A stretch of DNA of 64,000 bases from Bretschneidera sinensis (lineage: Eukaryota; Streptophyta; Magnoliopsida; Brassicales; Akaniaceae): positions 104,607,588 to 104,671,587 of the forward strand of contig CM043702.1 in the NCBI GenBank assembly GCA_023935145.1, in the 5' to 3' direction. Made by a program: the position numbers and the translations under genes. Each line of letters starts with the position of its first letter. Positions within the stretch are counted from its first letter, which is position 1. The notes under the pieces are model-generated. The model was not told the DNA's origin and did no database searches. It worked only from the letters and a program-made list of their open reading frames with translations. This document shows positions 34,912-48,527 of the stretch, one piece after another.

Positions 34912-36207
34912 CTATAACAAGCGATCAATAAAAGAAGATTGTACCACCATATTTGCCATCAATACTCCTCTATCACTAAACTGCATTCTTATTTTTCTCA
35001 GTTTTATCATCAAGCTAATATCATAACTCCCAATAGCAGCTAATCTCCCTATAGAATTTCTACTCAATGCATCAGCTACTACATTAGCCTTCCCTGGATG
35101 ATAATGAATTGTACAGTTATAATCACTAATCAACTCCATCCACCTCATTTACCTCAAATTCAACTCTTTCTGGGTAAGTAAATCCATCAAAACTTTTATG
35201 AACATTAAAAATTTCACAAGTGGCTCCATACAGATGATGTCACCAAATCTTCAAAGCAAAAACTATGGCAGCTAATTCTAAATCATGGGTCTATGGTCCA
35301 GCAGTAATAGAAAATTCTGGATAAACCTCCTATAATAACTAGCAAACCCCAAAAAGCTTCTAATTTCAGTCACATTGGTGGGTTTTTCCCAATTCAACAC
35401 TACGTCCACTTTCTATGGGTCCACTGCTATACCATCTCCTGACACAACATGCCCCAAGAAAGATATTTCACTCAACCAAAACTCACACCTAGAGAACTTT
35501 GCATACAATTTCTCACTCCCCAGAATTTCCAACACTATCTCTAAATGTTGCCCATGCTCTTCTTCATTCTTGAAATATACTAGAATATCATCAATAAATA
35601 CAATCACAAATCTATCCAAGAATGGTTTGAACACCCGATTCATTAAATCTATAAATGCTACAGGATTATTATTTAACCCAAATGGCATCACAAGGAATTC
35701 ATTATGGCCATAATGTGTCCTAAAAGTAGTTCTGTGCACGTCCCTCTTCTTTATCCTCAACTGATGATAACCTGATCTCCGGTCTATCTTAGAAAACACC
35801 CTAGCCCCCTGTAACTGCTTGAATAAATCATCTATCCTAAGAAAATGATATTTATTCTTAATAGTGATCTTATTTAACTATCTATAATTAATATACAACC
35901 TCATCGTTCCTTTCTTCTTCTTCACAAATAACATAGGGGCTCCCCAAGGCGACATACTAGGTCGAATAAACTGATTGTCTAGCAACTCCTGAAGTTGAAT
36001 TTTAAACTCTCTTAACTCAGTTGATGCCATCCTATAAGGTGATATAGATATGGGTGCTGATCTCGAAACCACCTCAATAGAAAACTCAATCTCCTTGTTA
36101 GGAGGCAAACCAAACAACTCCTTAGGGAATACATCAGAAAAATCTTTCACTACCAAGATTTCTTCTAATTTCCTAATCTCCTTTCTAGAATCCACCACAT
36201 ACGCCAA
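34912..36207 (-). pseudogene. Reverse transcriptase and RNase H (element F)
   Basis: RT leader and finger 36207-35878 (SAPISISPYRMASTELREFK, FVKKKKGTMRLYINYR), palm 35799-35413 with the active site [14 protein letters not shown] and [12 protein letters not shown]. RNase H end 35148-34912 (HYHPGKANVVADALSRN). Separated by stops. Confidence 0.85.
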
Positions 36208-36299
36208 ACATCCCTCACAACTTTTCTTTAACCATCTACTAGTAGTCAGGGCAGAATTAAGACAATTGGAAAGTATCTTACGTTCTCCCTGAAAGTTAA

Positions 36300-36660
36300 A
36301 CTCCTATTATCTTGGTATCCTGAAAACCACGTTCTTCCAAAAATAATCTACCCATACCTGAAACGCCGACAACCAATTTATCTCCAAAATCAAATCAAAA
36401 TCAACCATATTCAAAGAAAATAAATCAATTTCAAACTCTCTATCATCCATACGGATTACACAACTTCAATAGATAGTTTTAATCATAATTCTATCTTCAG
36501 TAGGACTTTCAACAATAAGAGCATGCATCAAAGGACTAACACTAGCATCTATATATTTCGTATAAATACTAGATGCAAAAGAATGGGTTGCACCAAGATC
36601 AATCAATAATCTAACAGGTTTATCAAGAATAGATACCATACCCATCAAACATTAAGAGTT
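36300..36660 (-). pseudogene. Protease (element F)
   Basis: MMGMVSILDKPVRLLIDLGATHSFAS at 36648 downward: a DLGATHSF active-site context as in Tekay-type proteases, with Leu where DTG has Thr. The frame breaks at 36466. Confidence 0.78.
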
Positions 36661-36773
36661 TCCTGTGCTTCCTATTGGGTCAATGCATAGACCCTGTTGT
36701 CTCTAAACTGTAACTGACCACTACACCCTCTTTCAGCTATTGATCCTCTGTCTCTACCCCGCATACTCCTTGA

Positions 36774-38116
36774 TTAACCACCTCTCTCCACCTGTTTTCT
36801 CCCAACACTTCTAGCACGTATTTCAATAGATTTCTCCACTAGACAATCTACACTAATATTTCCTCCCTTACTACATCCAAAGCATATCTGAGTAGGGCAA
36901 TTCTGAGACAGATGCCATGTTTGATTACATTTAAAGCAAACTCTCGTATCTTGATCATACATCAAGTTACCACTTCCCCTTGGTGGCATACTTACTCATC
37001 TACCAAAACTCCCAGTTCTTATAGTCTGTCTCCCAAATCTAAAGGTCCCACCGATATTACTCCGAGCTACAAAGTAACAGATCCTACTTGCCTTTGACTC
37101 TGTACTACAGTTCCCTGTGACAAGGAATGCCCCCTCTGAGGTGGTCTCCCACCTTGCACACTCATACTGCTACCACCTATGGGTCCCTCAAATGTAGACC
37201 TCTTCAGCCAATCCCTCCAAGCTTTAAGCTCCATCACATCCTTCTCAATCTGTAATGTCTTATCCACCATTATAGCATAATTCTCAATACCCATATAAGA
37301 GAGTTTAGTCCAAATTTCATAATGTAACCAGTCTAAAAATCTCTTACATTTCCTCTCTACTGTATTTACTAACTCAGGTAAAAACCTTGACAGGGTTATA
37401 AATCCACTATCATACTCGGCCACAGATAAGGTATTCTGCCTTAAATAAATAAAATCTCTCCCCTGTTGTGCTCGAAATGTATTTGAAAAATACTTCACAA
37501 ATAATTCATCCCTAAACTTATGCCAAGTTAAGGGTTAATCTACCTGTGTACTCAATCTAGGTAGAATATCCTCACACCATTGAACAGCCTAACCCTCCAG
37601 CTTAAATGAAGCAAAAACAACCTTTTGCCTATCAGTCACTGGTAAAACTTCCAAACATTTCTCAACATGTTTAATCCACTGCTTAACTTCAATAGGATTT
37701 ACAGATCCTCCAAAAGACTGGGGTTTAAACTTAAGAAATCTCACAAAACAAGCCCCTTGCATCTCATGTGCAAACACACCCTCTCCCTCATTAGCCTATT
37801 GTCTCACCACATCAGGTTATGTTCTACCTGTTTTTTCGAATCTCCTCTGTAAATTATCAGCCCTTTCTTCTGCTACATTTATTCTATCTATAGCACGATC
37901 AAGAACTTCTCTGAACTCATCCCTCCTAATATCGGATTCTCTCCCACCTTTACTAGTACTAGCTATACTAGTAAGTTGTTCCCTTACATGAACCACAGAC
38001 TCAACCTTCCCTTCTGTTTCAACTCTTCTAAATATTGGGGGTTTACCACATCCTCTTTGATTCAGAACTATACCTCTAGCTCTAGCACATCCATGTGTCA
38101 TCCTCAGATTATGCAT
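36774..38116 (-). pseudogene. Gag (element F)
   Basis: N-terminal part 37817-38116 (coiled-coil-like TSKGGRESDIRRDEFREVLDR), capsid 37589-37777 (FVRFLKFKPQSFGGSVNPIE) and 37067-37498 (YFSNTFRAQQGRDFIYLRQ), then the zinc knuckle CFKCNQTWHLSQNCP at 36774-36989 (C-x2-C-x4-H-x4-C). Frames broken between the pieces. Confidence 0.82.
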
Positions 38117-38203
38117 TAAAATGTAGTTTATTTAAATCTTCCACTTCTTTAAATTTTTATGCAATCTATAGAATCATAAAACCTAATACTTTGATATCAA
38201 AAT

Positions 38204-40186
38204 TGTAATGACCCATCCCGGGTTGGCCACCCCCGAGACGGTGTCGTCACATTTGGAAATACTAGCACGACACATATATGCAACAATAAAAAATACCTTA
38301 ACTGAAATTAAAAATTTCATCCAATCCTTAACTCTTCTCTGAGAAGATACTTCATCGTCCTCCTTTCAAAAATAATATATATATATAACAAAATGTATGA
38401 AAAGATTTTTATTGCAAAATTTTCTTTCTTCTTTCTTACAATGTTTGAGGACTTGACCACGAGACTTACTTAAGGTAGTTACTCTGCTATCAGCTTTAAA
38501 CTCTATATGCCCTGCCCCCTGCCTGAAAATTTTCAACAATGAGGAGTGAGCTTCACAAGCTCAGTGAATTAAATTTACTAGAAGTACTTGATTATATACT
38601 TCCAGTCACATCTTATAATTTAATCTTTTCTAATTTACCAATATAAATCATCAATTTCTTCATAGATAATCATTCAATCTTTTAAATAATCTTTACGTAT
38701 TTATTCATCTATTATCTCATATAAATCAATAATAACATCATATTATAATTTCAACCATTTATTAATCTCATATTAAATTAATCATCAAACATATCAATTT
38801 TTCTTCTCATATATTTAATCATCTTCATATTATCAATTTAACATCATTATTTACCTCGTTATGAGGTTCATAGTGTATAATCAATCAATTAAATAATTTT
38901 TGTCATATTATACTTTCACATTTTTTTCTCATCATATCTGTCTCTCTGTGAGATTCATTTGTCTATCAATAATTTCACAATCAAGACTGATGTTTTAGCA
39001 TCTCAATCAATAATTAAAACAAATGCAATGCATGAATTTAAATTATCTTTATTTCTTTTTCATCAGATCATTTCATATTATCATCTGGGAACATCTTCCC
39101 ACATATTGACATGTCTCAGCCAGACCAGCTGCCTTCTCTGTCTTTTAATTTCAACTAGACCGGCTGCTTTCTCGGTCTTTTATTTTTAGCTAGACCGACT
39201 GTCTTCTTAATCTTTTATTTTCAGCTAAATGAGCTACCTTCTTGGTCTTTTCGGCTAGACCGGCTACCTTCACAGTCTTTTACTTTCAGCTAGATCGGTT
39301 ACTTTTTCGGTCTTTTATTTTATACATATGAGCATTAATATGAAAACGAGCAGACCAGTTGCATTCATGGTCTTTTATTTCATGCATATGAGCAATAATA
39401 TGAAAACGATCATACATTCAAACATTCAATTTAGCCATCCAACTATTTCTTAAAATTATTATTTTTATCATATTCATTAAATTATCTCCTTAGATATCAT
39501 ATAAATTTTCAATCATATTTTCATAATTTTCATATAACTTTTCAACATAATTTTCATTAACCCATCCTTTTTAAAATATAAATTCTTATATAATTAATAT
39601 TCAACATATTTTCAAATTTCAAATCAATAAATCAATCAATTTTCATATATAACAGAAAATACATTGTTAAATCATTATAATCTAACATTTATTCAAATAT
39701 CATAAATTCATATTTTTATTGGTCTCGATTACTAAAAGTAAATCTAACTTACCACGTAGCACTTAAAGTTACTCGTGGATCACTTACTTGCCTTTCCTGC
39801 TCATTTCAACAATTTCACCTGATTGTTGATCATCAACACCTGACATAATATTTATATTAAAATTTCTAATTTATTCTTCAGTTCTTCCATAATTCATACC
39901 CTTCAAATTTCTACATCAAATTCTAGGTAATTTCATGTATGCATAATTTCAAAAATAAAATTCACATTATTACCTTTTGTTTTTCTTATAGCTTCCCTCA
40001 AATCTTTTTAAAATTCTCCGATAAAATTCTTCAAAATTTCAATCTTTTAACATTTCTTTGAGTCCCTAGGTGTTTAAAGAAAGAGAGTAATTTGAATTGA
40101 AGAAAGAAGGAAACCAAACAGGATTTGGTAAGAAATAATAAAACAAAACCAAAACTAACTTTTTATACAAAACCGTCCTCTACATG
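38204..40186 (-). repeat. 5' LTR of element F, lacking its U3 start
   Basis: Inner end TGTAATGACCC (plus) at 38204. Homologous to 31251-32320 and to the G LTRs. A 34-bp minisatellite at 39115-39330 has six or seven units against about three in the partner. Stops at CCGTCCTCTAC, 40186. Confidence 0.85.
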
Positions 40187-41186
40187 AAAATAATATGTTA
40201 CTTCTTTAAAAGAAAGATTTGGACCGTCTCTTTAATGATCCATAAGGCAATCTAATTAAGCTCATGCAGCAAACCTCTGTTTAAGATTATCAATATAGGT
40301 TTAAAAAATATCTTGTAAGGTTCCTGGCCTGATAGAGCAGTTCTTGAAAAGTTGTTTCATTTCAAGACTGAAACCCTCAATAAAAAATGAATTCTTGATG
40401 TAGAGACCTCAAAGTTTGAATGAATTTATTAGCATAGCAAGAATGGTAGAAGCAAAAGTGGTAGAAAGATACTCTTACAACAAGAGTTAGGACCCTCAAC
40501 CACTCAATAATCCTTCTCTTCTAAGGCCTAGACCAGTGCAACAGCCTATTACAACATTCGTAGGAACAAAAGCCCTTGTCAAAAGACATACTCCACAAGA
40601 ACAACAACTTAGAAGGGAGATAGTACTAAGTTTCAAATGTGATGAGAAATATAGTCCTGGACACAAATGCAAGAACAAGAGCACACTACTATTCTTTGAA
40701 GGAATGGAGACAGAAGATGACACCACACTAGAGGAGTCTAGCAATTTAGAATATTAGAGTACATGTAATGATCCTAGTCCTGCTATTAGTTTTCATGCAT
40801 TGATGGTCATATATCTCCTCAAACATTGAGATTATAAGGAAAGATAGAGGGTTAAATATTACAAGTACTAATTGATGGAGCTAGTATACACAATTTCATC
40901 CAAGAAATGATTGCACACTTCTTGGGATTAACTATTACCCCTTATAACCATTTCAAAGTACAAGTATGCAATGGAGAGTACTTGTCTTGTATTAGTATAT
41001 GTATTGCAATAGAGATATGGCTGCAAGACCATAAGTTTAGTATTAATTTCTTCATCATACTTTTAAAGGAACAGATTTGTATTAAGAGTTTAGTGGTTAC
41101 AAGATTTATGTCCTATTACTATTGATTACATGACTTTAACCATGGAATTTGTATGGGAGGGAAAACTAGTGTTGTTGCAAGGTTAA
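40187..41186 (+). pseudogene. Element E (chromovirus) gag-protease part
   Basis: Plus-strand Ty3/gypsy, left half. The capsid C-terminus is seen at about 40320-40480 (FPGLIEQFLK, NEFLM, FISIARMVEAKV). A knuckle-like stretch follows at 40640-40675: CDEKYSPGHKCK. Then a retropepsin fold at 40860-41100 with LIDGASIHNFIQEMI, where DG-A-S replaces DTG. The final codons FVWEGKLVLLQ run into element C at 41187. Its LTR and gag N-terminus are missing; the sequence starts at the break with F. Confidence 0.8.
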
Positions 41187-42765
41187 TGATGTGTAAATTT
41201 TAAATTCTCACAAGTGCACGAATCACAAATAGTATTGTGATGAGTTTACTCTCGAGGTCGATCTCTCAAGGAATTGCAGTGGTTTAAATCCTAAATTACT
41301 TTCTTAAAATTACTAAAACAAACTTTGAAATTAAATCTAAAACACTTTAATTAAAAAATTGGTGAAGAGAAAATTGAAATAAAAACAATTAAGTAAATTA
41401 AACAAAATGAATTATGAAGAGATGAGTACAATCAATGAGAACAATTGGGAGTTTAGGTTGCTATCCAATCATGAATTGGAACATTTAGTGAATCTAAAGA
41501 ATTAATCAACATCCAAAATTATTGGTATTTCCGCTAAGACTAGAGAATGCCATTGATAGTGTTTATTCTGAATTTATAACTAATTAATTAAATCTCATGG
41601 ACCATGTTCATCAATTAATTAGTTAAATTAAGTATAAGGAAAACATAACCACCTAAATCACAATTTGATTTGAATCCTGATTTAAATTTCTATTCAAGAA
41701 AGCTTAATTAGGTCTAGATGATTTGTCCTCAACCTAATCTCAAATATAAACCTTAACTATCAATAATAGATGGCCAGTCCACAAGCAATAATCAAAGGTA
41801 TGAAGGATATTGAATAAGAAATAATCTAGAAAATTTCATAAAACTAAATCCACCAAAGTATCCAAAACAATCAAGGTAGCTAAGCCAAACGCCCAACAAT
41901 GCGTTCAGCTGCTCATGTTTAAATCCCAATCACATAATTCAAATACTAGGGTTACAAGCATATTGAAGGACAAAAGGAGAAAAGATAGAATTTCTTCTCG
42001 AATTACAAGATGAATCCTCAAAGTCTTGAAGCGATTGATCGTCATCTTCAATCTCTTGGTAAGCCGTCTTGATGAAAGAAACTGTCTCCTCCTTCAATCT
42101 CCCAAAACTCCTCTTGATAATATCTCTCCAAGAACTGTCATCCTCTCCCCTCAATCTCTGAGTCTAAAATTCCTATATATACCTGTATGGAGACAGCTTT
42201 GTACACAGAAAAGTTGCCCTAGGGTTTCTGTTCGGGATGTGTGCTTCTGCTGCTATCCAGGCCCAGTTATGCTAAAACTGCCATAACTTTCTCTAGAAAA
42301 ATCATATTTATGAGTCATAAAATTCTTTAGAAAATAGACATCCGAATATTTCCAAGCATATATGGCTCATCTCCTAGTTCTTCCTGAATCAATACAGTTT
42401 AATCCGTAAAAATCACTTCTGCCACACTGAAATCACGCACAACCTGACATTTGTCTACTAAAACGGCCATAACTTTCTCTAGAAAAATCATATTTATGAG
42501 CCGTAAAATTCTCCAGAAAATAGACATTTAGATCTTTCCAAATATATGTAGTTCATCTCCTGGTTCTTCCTGAATCAATACAGTTTAATCTGCAAGAATG
42601 ACTGATATGTACAGGCAATTCTAGCAATTTAGTGAAACTCCTTTCCAAGTGCTTGTGAACCTGTAAAACAACGAAAAGCAACTCAAAGTAACAAATTCCT
42701 AAGCTAAACATATAAATAAATACTTGAAAAATATACAAAATACTAGGACAAATATTCGTTCATCA
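41187..42765 (-). repeat. 3' LTR of element C (1579 bp)
   Basis: Homologous throughout to 61731-63299, clearly diverged by substitutions and small indels. Contains two tandem copies of the CATAACTTTCTCTAGAAAAA module (42283 onward and 42466 onward). Preceded on the minus strand by the purine tract AGGTTTGGGGGTATT (42766-42780). Confidence 0.9.
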
Positions 42766-44122
42766 AATACCCCCAAACCTAGATTTTGCTAGTCCTCAAG
42801 CAAAACTAAAAGAAAACATAAACAAAACAAACCTAAAACTTAAATCAATAAAACTCTCATGCCTTAATTCTTATTATGACTCATATCTAGATATCTTATG
42901 CACAATTATGTTCACAGTCTCAACACTTCACAATTCATTGCTCAAATCAAGTACACATCGCACATCCATATTTCAATGCTCAAAACACCTCACGTCAATT
43001 GCCCCCAAACCTAACGTCAAGAATCCGAATTCGCTTCGACTCTAGGCCTCACATGATTCACTCATTAATCACACTGAACCTACGTTTCAAACACTCATCA
43101 AGCATATGCAAATAAAAGTTATGGAAACAAGAAATTTAAAATATAAATTCGCATATGAATATGGATATCATCAAAGAACGCTCATATGTTCGCAAAATAG
43201 ATCTCATGAAAAGAATCAAATGTTAGGATTGCAAAGCTATCACATTTCCTATATCATATCCTAGTCAAACACCTCAAGCAAAACATATTGAGTATGAACC
43301 TATGCATAGATGGGCGTGGTTGGACAAACTTGATTTACATCGAAGCTCTTTATTTTCAACTCTTTATAAATGCAACTTCAATACCCTTGAAGTATCTCAG
43401 GTCCTCTTTCTTGTCTAACCAAATCCCTTTTTGACATGTTTCTCATATATATATCTTTTTTTTTTTACCTTTTTTTTAATAGGAATTTGGATCTTACTCC
43501 AAAGACAGTGGAAACTAAGGCGTATAACGATAGACACATACTCAAACTTCTTACTCAAGTCATTCAACTAAAATAATGAGAACACACAACATGATACTTC
43601 AAGTGAGTTATATAATCCTAGCATTCAATGCAAAAGCTATAGAGATCATCTAACAATTAAGGTCATAATGAAGAGTGTTTAAGAGTACCACGAAACTAAC
43701 TCTTAGAATAAAACGCTTATGGCTCAAATAACTCACTAGGTAGTCTCCACTATTTGATTCTCAAACATTAGATCTAGGTTCATCTCAGTATCAACATAAA
43801 GAGCATGGTCTATGGAATATGAATATGCATTAATCCTCATAACAACTTGTCAATGTTAAAGAAACTAAACTCAACATGCATAAAAGACTTGATTACTAAC
43901 CATAAAACAAATTGTAGCATGAAAATTTTGTCTCAACAAGTTCTAATTGCACCCCCAAACCTAAACTAAACATTGTCCTCAACGTATGAAATCAAACACG
44001 CGTTTAGAAAAAAATTTAAAAGGGAACAATGAAAATGAAAGAACAAAAAACATACTCTATCAAATAGGTGGGTTGCCTCACCAAGCGCTTTCTTTAACGT
44101 CGTAGCAAGACGTTGGTTGACC
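42766..44122 (-). other. 3' untranslated region of element C
   Basis: No ORF, and no env-like gene as some Athila elements have. Contains two further TTTGGGGGTG-type purine tracts with flanking motif (42999-43020 and 43950-43985, the latter with GTTGAGGACAATG), and the lineage block GACGTTAAAGAAAGCGCTTGGTGAGGCAACCCA-like at 44068-44110. Confidence 0.65.
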
Positions 44123-45400
44123 TTATTCAGGATCATGCACCTCAATGCACTCAACAACCCCCTTCTCATGGACTCCTTCCAAGTAAGGCTTCACACGATG
44201 CCTATTGACCTTCAATGTCACTTGAGTCTTCGGGTTCAATAACTCTACCACTCCATGAGAAAAAACGTTGACTACCGAAAATGGTCCGCACCATCTTGAC
44301 TTCAATTTTCCTGGAAATAATTTGAAATGAGTGTTAAAAAAAACTTTCATTCAAGGGTAAAGAGACTTATGGATAAGGCCTTGGTCATGGTAACGCTTAG
44401 TGCATTCTTTGTAGATCTTTGCATTCTCATAGGATTCATGATGAATCTGTTCTAACTTATTAAGTTGTAGTAACTGCTTCTCTCCTGCCATTGCCATATC
44501 CATGTTCAACTCCTTGATTGCCCAATACATTTGATGCTCAAGCTCAACTGGTAAGTGGCATGCCATTCCAAAAACCAACTAATAGGGACTCATCCCATTG
44601 GGTGTCTTGTACGCCATGCAGTATGCCCACAATGCGTCATTAAGCTTGGTTGCCCAGTTTTCCGTAATGGTTGCACCGTTTTTTCCAGAATGCCCTTGAT
44701 TTGTCTATTGCTTAACTCAACTTAACCCAAAATTTGTGGGTGATATGAAGTCCCCACCTTGTGTGTGATGCTATATTTCTTCAACAACACACCATAGAGT
44801 TTATTGCAAAAATAGGTTCCTCCATCACTGATTATGGCCCTCGGTGTCCCAAACCTGCTAAATATCACATCCTTCAAAAATTTCACAACACAATTAGTAT
44901 CATTGGTTCGGGTTGGTATAGCCTCAACTCATTTGGACACATAATCAACCGCAACTAATATATATTCATATCCAAGTGAAGGAGGAAAAGGACCCATGAA
45001 ATCAATTCCCTATACATCAAATTATTCAATGACAAGATTGTTAGCCAGAGGCATCTCATTTCTTTTTCCAATACTACCAGTCCTCTGACATTTATCACAA
45101 CACATGCAAAATTTATGAGCATCTTTAAAGAGAGTTGGCCAATAAAATCCAGACTGCAATACCTTGAATGCCATTTTCTTACCTCCAAAGTGACCCCCAC
45201 AATGAAGTTTGTGGCAAAAAGAAAGAATGCTCTCATGCTTAGCCTCAGGTACACGTCTCCAAATGATTTGATCTTGATCAAATTTGAACAAATAAGGCTC
45301 ATCCTAAAAGTAACTCCTGCAAGAAGACAAAAATTTCTTATTTTCTTGAAAATAGAGGTTACGTCGCAAGACGCCACAAGCAAGATAATTTACAATATCA
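44123..45400 (-). pseudogene. Integrase (element C)
   Basis: Zinc-binding part 45291-45022 (HKLHCGGHFGGKKMAFKVLQ ... CMCCDKCQRTG). Core: VWGIDFMGPFP, IISDGGTYF and a decayed third acidic position (44690-45000). C-terminal part 44350-44123 (KLKSRWCGPFSVVNVFSHG, VNRHRVKPYLEG). Stops and frameshifts at 44351, 44580 and others. Confidence 0.84.
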
Positions 45401-45518
45401 GCATACCATGGCTCTTGACTTGTAGCAAATAATTGTTAATAGGGAAAAGTGTCAACAATTTTCTTATCTTCTTCTTGCTTATGTGAATCAAAGTCCGAAA
45501 TTAACCTAGAAAGGTGAT

Positions 45519-45817
45519 CTACAACAATATTCTCATTACCCTTCTTATCCTTATTTCTAGGTTAAATTCTTGCAAAAGCAAGACCCACCGAATTAGTATT
45601 GGCTTAGCGTTCGGCTTAGTTAATAAGTGTCTCAATGCTGCATGATCCGAATGCACAATGACCTTAGACCCTACCAAGTAAGGCCTGAACTTGTCTAATG
45701 CAAACACGACAACCAAAAACTCTTTATCCGTGGTGGAATAATTTAGTTGGGCATCATTAAGTGTTCTACTAGCATAGTAGATCACATATGAACGCTTATC
45801 CACTTGTTACCCCAAAA
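45519..45817 (-). pseudogene. RNase H (element C)
   Basis: [54 protein letters not shown]: the Athila-type RNase H. It follows RT (CDASD ... GT) once D is removed; a TAA replaces a Gln codon just before DKRSYV. Confidence 0.87.
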
Positions 45818-45822
45818 TAGTC

Positions 45823-47051
45823 TGATAAATGCTTAAATAGTCATATTTAAGCCCCTTAATTTATATTTGTTAAGCTATTAGTTTGTGTTATTTCATTCTA
45901 TTTTATCTCCTTTCTGTGTTTTCTATGTTTTCTAGCTTAAAGAGCAAATCTGGGAAAAGTTGGAGTTTGCCTAGTGCGATCGAGCGCAACAGCACTCAAG
46001 CGCCCAAGCTAAGGATCGAGCGCACCTACACTCGAGCGCGCAAGGTGCACCACTCTGTGATCGAGCGCACACGCGCATCAGTAAATATTAAAACGGTTGG
46101 TCCTATTTTGGAAATAAGTGAGAGTTTTTTTTGACAGGTTTTAAGGTTTCCAGATGTTCCTAAACTCTATAAATAGGCCTGTAAACACAAAAATAGGGGA
46201 GGCGAGAGGAGATTTTATAGAAGAATTGACAATTCTTCTAGGAAGTATTTTCGGGTTTATTCTTCTCCTTCTATTTTATTTTATGAAGATGTTTAACATC
46301 AAACTCATGTGTAACTAAATTGCTAGTAGGGCTCGATTGAAGCTCTGATTATGTTTTTCCATAATTCATTATTGTTGCCTTTGTGATAGTTATATTATGA
46401 TGCTTAACTTGATTAATACTTATTTTCTTGAATTCCTCATATGTGTTTGTCTGATCAATATATGCATGTGGTATGGATTAGTTAATTAAATCAATTTGGA
46501 TGACTGAGTCCTGGGTTTAATAATAATAACAAAAGAAATCCATGCTGGGTTCTTAGGTTAATCAACATGGGAAATCAAGAGTATATAACATGCCCTAGGT
46601 CCTGTGTGTTTGTTGATTTTCACCGATATTAGGCTCTCTTAAAAAATAACTTAGTATACACCATGCTAAATCCTTTAAGAAAGAAAAGAGTTAGAGTATA
46701 CACCATGCCTAACTCGTTGCTTAGGGAAATCAATAGCTTAAGGAGTATACACCATGCGCTTAGGTTGACAACAATAGGTATTCATAATATGACTAAAACA
46801 TTGGCACACTATTTTATTGGGAAAACATGATTAGTGGTGGATATCAAAGCCCTACAATGTTATCATTATCGAATCAAATTCACTTTTTCTTTCTCTCGTT
46901 TTATATTGCGAAATTAGTTCTAAATAAAATTTACCAATCCCTGTGGGAATAATCTTGCACTTGAACACTATACTACTATGTTGACCTTGTGCACTTGCAA
47001 GTAAAACGTTCAATTATTTGCTTATTAATTTCAGTATATTTTTGCAGAACA
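45823..47051 (+). repeat. 5' LTR of element D (1229 bp)
   Basis: TGATAAATGC ... GCAGAACA. Holds a cluster of ATCGAGCGC-like motifs at 45978-46080 and a TATAAATAGG box at 46170-46179. Ends with the typical Athila stretch before the PBS. Confidence 0.88.
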
Positions 47052-47057
47052 AGTTTT

Positions 47058-47076
47058 TGGTGCCGTTGTCGGGGAT
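47058..47076 (+). other. Primer-binding site of element D (tRNA-Asp type)
   Basis: TGGTGCCGTTGTCGGGGAT, one or two changes from the tRNA-Asp complement, 6 bp after the LTR. Confidence 0.85.
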
Positions 47077-47346
47077 TGCGTTAAAATTCTGTTTAGAATT
47101 ACTTTTCGTTTAGTTTTATTATTTTGTTCTGTTTTTATTTTTTTTATCAAAAATTTAAAATTTTCCTTCTTTTTGTTCTTCTGTTCTTGCTTCAAGTCTG
47201 CGGCAGAGTAATTTCTAGCATTGTGATCGAGCGTCGGCTCATAGCATTCAAGCGCAGTGCGATCGAGTGCAGTTCTTGGAGCGATCGAGTGTAAGTCTAC
47301 CCGAACAGCAATACTGAAACTGCTGCACTGAAGAGTTACTGCTGAT

Positions 47347-48527
47347 TCATGCAAGGGCTTCGATCCAAGAATCCAACCATTTTTCTACTCGATACAAAGA
47401 TTAAGCGGACCATTCGACAAAGGCCTAAAGACAACGTTGAGGAGGAATAAGAAGAATTTGAGGCACCAATGGCGGAATAGCTTGACAACCAACTACCACT
47501 AGAGAGAAGACCCATGAAGTAATCCTTCATCCCACAGAACCTTAACTAGCCCTCATGCATTGCTTATCAACTGGAGGCAAAAGGTAATTACTACATATCC
47601 CCGCAGATACTCAATGCTTTGACTCACTTCAGGGGTACACCTACTGAGGATCCACACTTGCATCTTCAGGAATTCTTAAATCTTTGTAAGTTTCAGCACA
47701 TCCAGGGCCTAGATCAAGAGGGAATCAGGTTAATTCTTTTCCAATTTTCATTGAAAGATAATGCTAAGTTGTGGTACAATTCATTGCCTGCAGTTTCTAT
47801 CCATACTTGGGAAGAGCTATCTAGTAGGTTCCTAAAGAAGTGTTTCCTAGCACAAAAGATAAGACAGATGAGGAATGAGATTCAATCTTTCCAGCAGAGA
47901 GATGAAGACTTTTTCTTCGAAGCATGGAGACATTTCAATGAGCTGCTTCTCAAGTTCCCACATCACAATCTACTTCAAGATGAGCTGGTACAAGCTTTTT
48001 ATGAAGGTCTGAGTGACATAAATAAAGGTATTATTGATTCAGGTTGTGGAGGTGTGCTGATGGCAAAAAGCTGTGAATAGGCTATGGAGCTTTTTGAGAC
48101 ATTAAGTGAGCACACCCAAAAATTCTCATATAGAGGGAGACAAGGAGTGAAGAGCAAGGGTATGTATGAAGTGAACTTAAATAGTGGATCTTCAAATCAG
48201 ATAGCTACTGTGGAAAGAAAGCTAGATATGATCGTAAAAGCCATGATTGCTCATAATATCCCACCTAGTCCACAAGCCACACAACTCCAGGTATGTGCTA
48301 TATGTTCTCATTTTGATCACACTATTGAAACTTGTCCTTTATATTCATCCGCATATCCAGAGCAAGCAAACTATGTGGGATCGAACAACTATCCTCCCAA
48401 GAACAATCCATATGCCAATACCTACAATCTAGGATGGCGAAACCACCCCAACTTCTCATGGATTAACAATCAGAATGCCTTGAACGGCAGCAAAGGAAAT
48501 CCCAACAAGCAGCCCAATCAGCTCTAG
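47347..48527 (+). pseudogene. Gag (element D)
   Basis: Begins MQGLRSKNPTIFLLDTKIK at about 47347, with early stops, then a 153-codon and a 147-codon open stretch in the same frame separated by one stop (48078-48080, at KSCE*AMELF). Core: EDPHLHLQEFLNLC, DNAKLWYNSLP, HTWEELSSRF. Knuckle CAICSHFDHTIETCP (48295-48340) and lineage motif TYNLGWRNHPNFSW at 48418-48460. Confidence 0.85.

Larger units (their letters stand above)
31251..40186 (-). mobile_element. Element F: Tekay/Del-type Ty3/gypsy, both ends damaged
   Basis: Minus-strand order: LTR 38204-40186, decayed initiator-Met PBS (38190-38199), gag, protease, RT, RNase H, integrase with chromodomain-like end, and a 3' LTR of which only 31251-32601 remains. 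LTR ends are TGTAATACCCGT and GGGTCATTACA. The 5' LTR lacks its first ~270 bp (it stops at 40186 against element E). Solo LTR N is inserted in the integrase. Many stops; inactive. Confidence 0.88.

Noticed and set aside
42766..44060. Possible env-like gene of Athila element C
   Set aside because: No frame of useful length and no membrane-protein pattern in the spacer between integrase and the 3' LTR.
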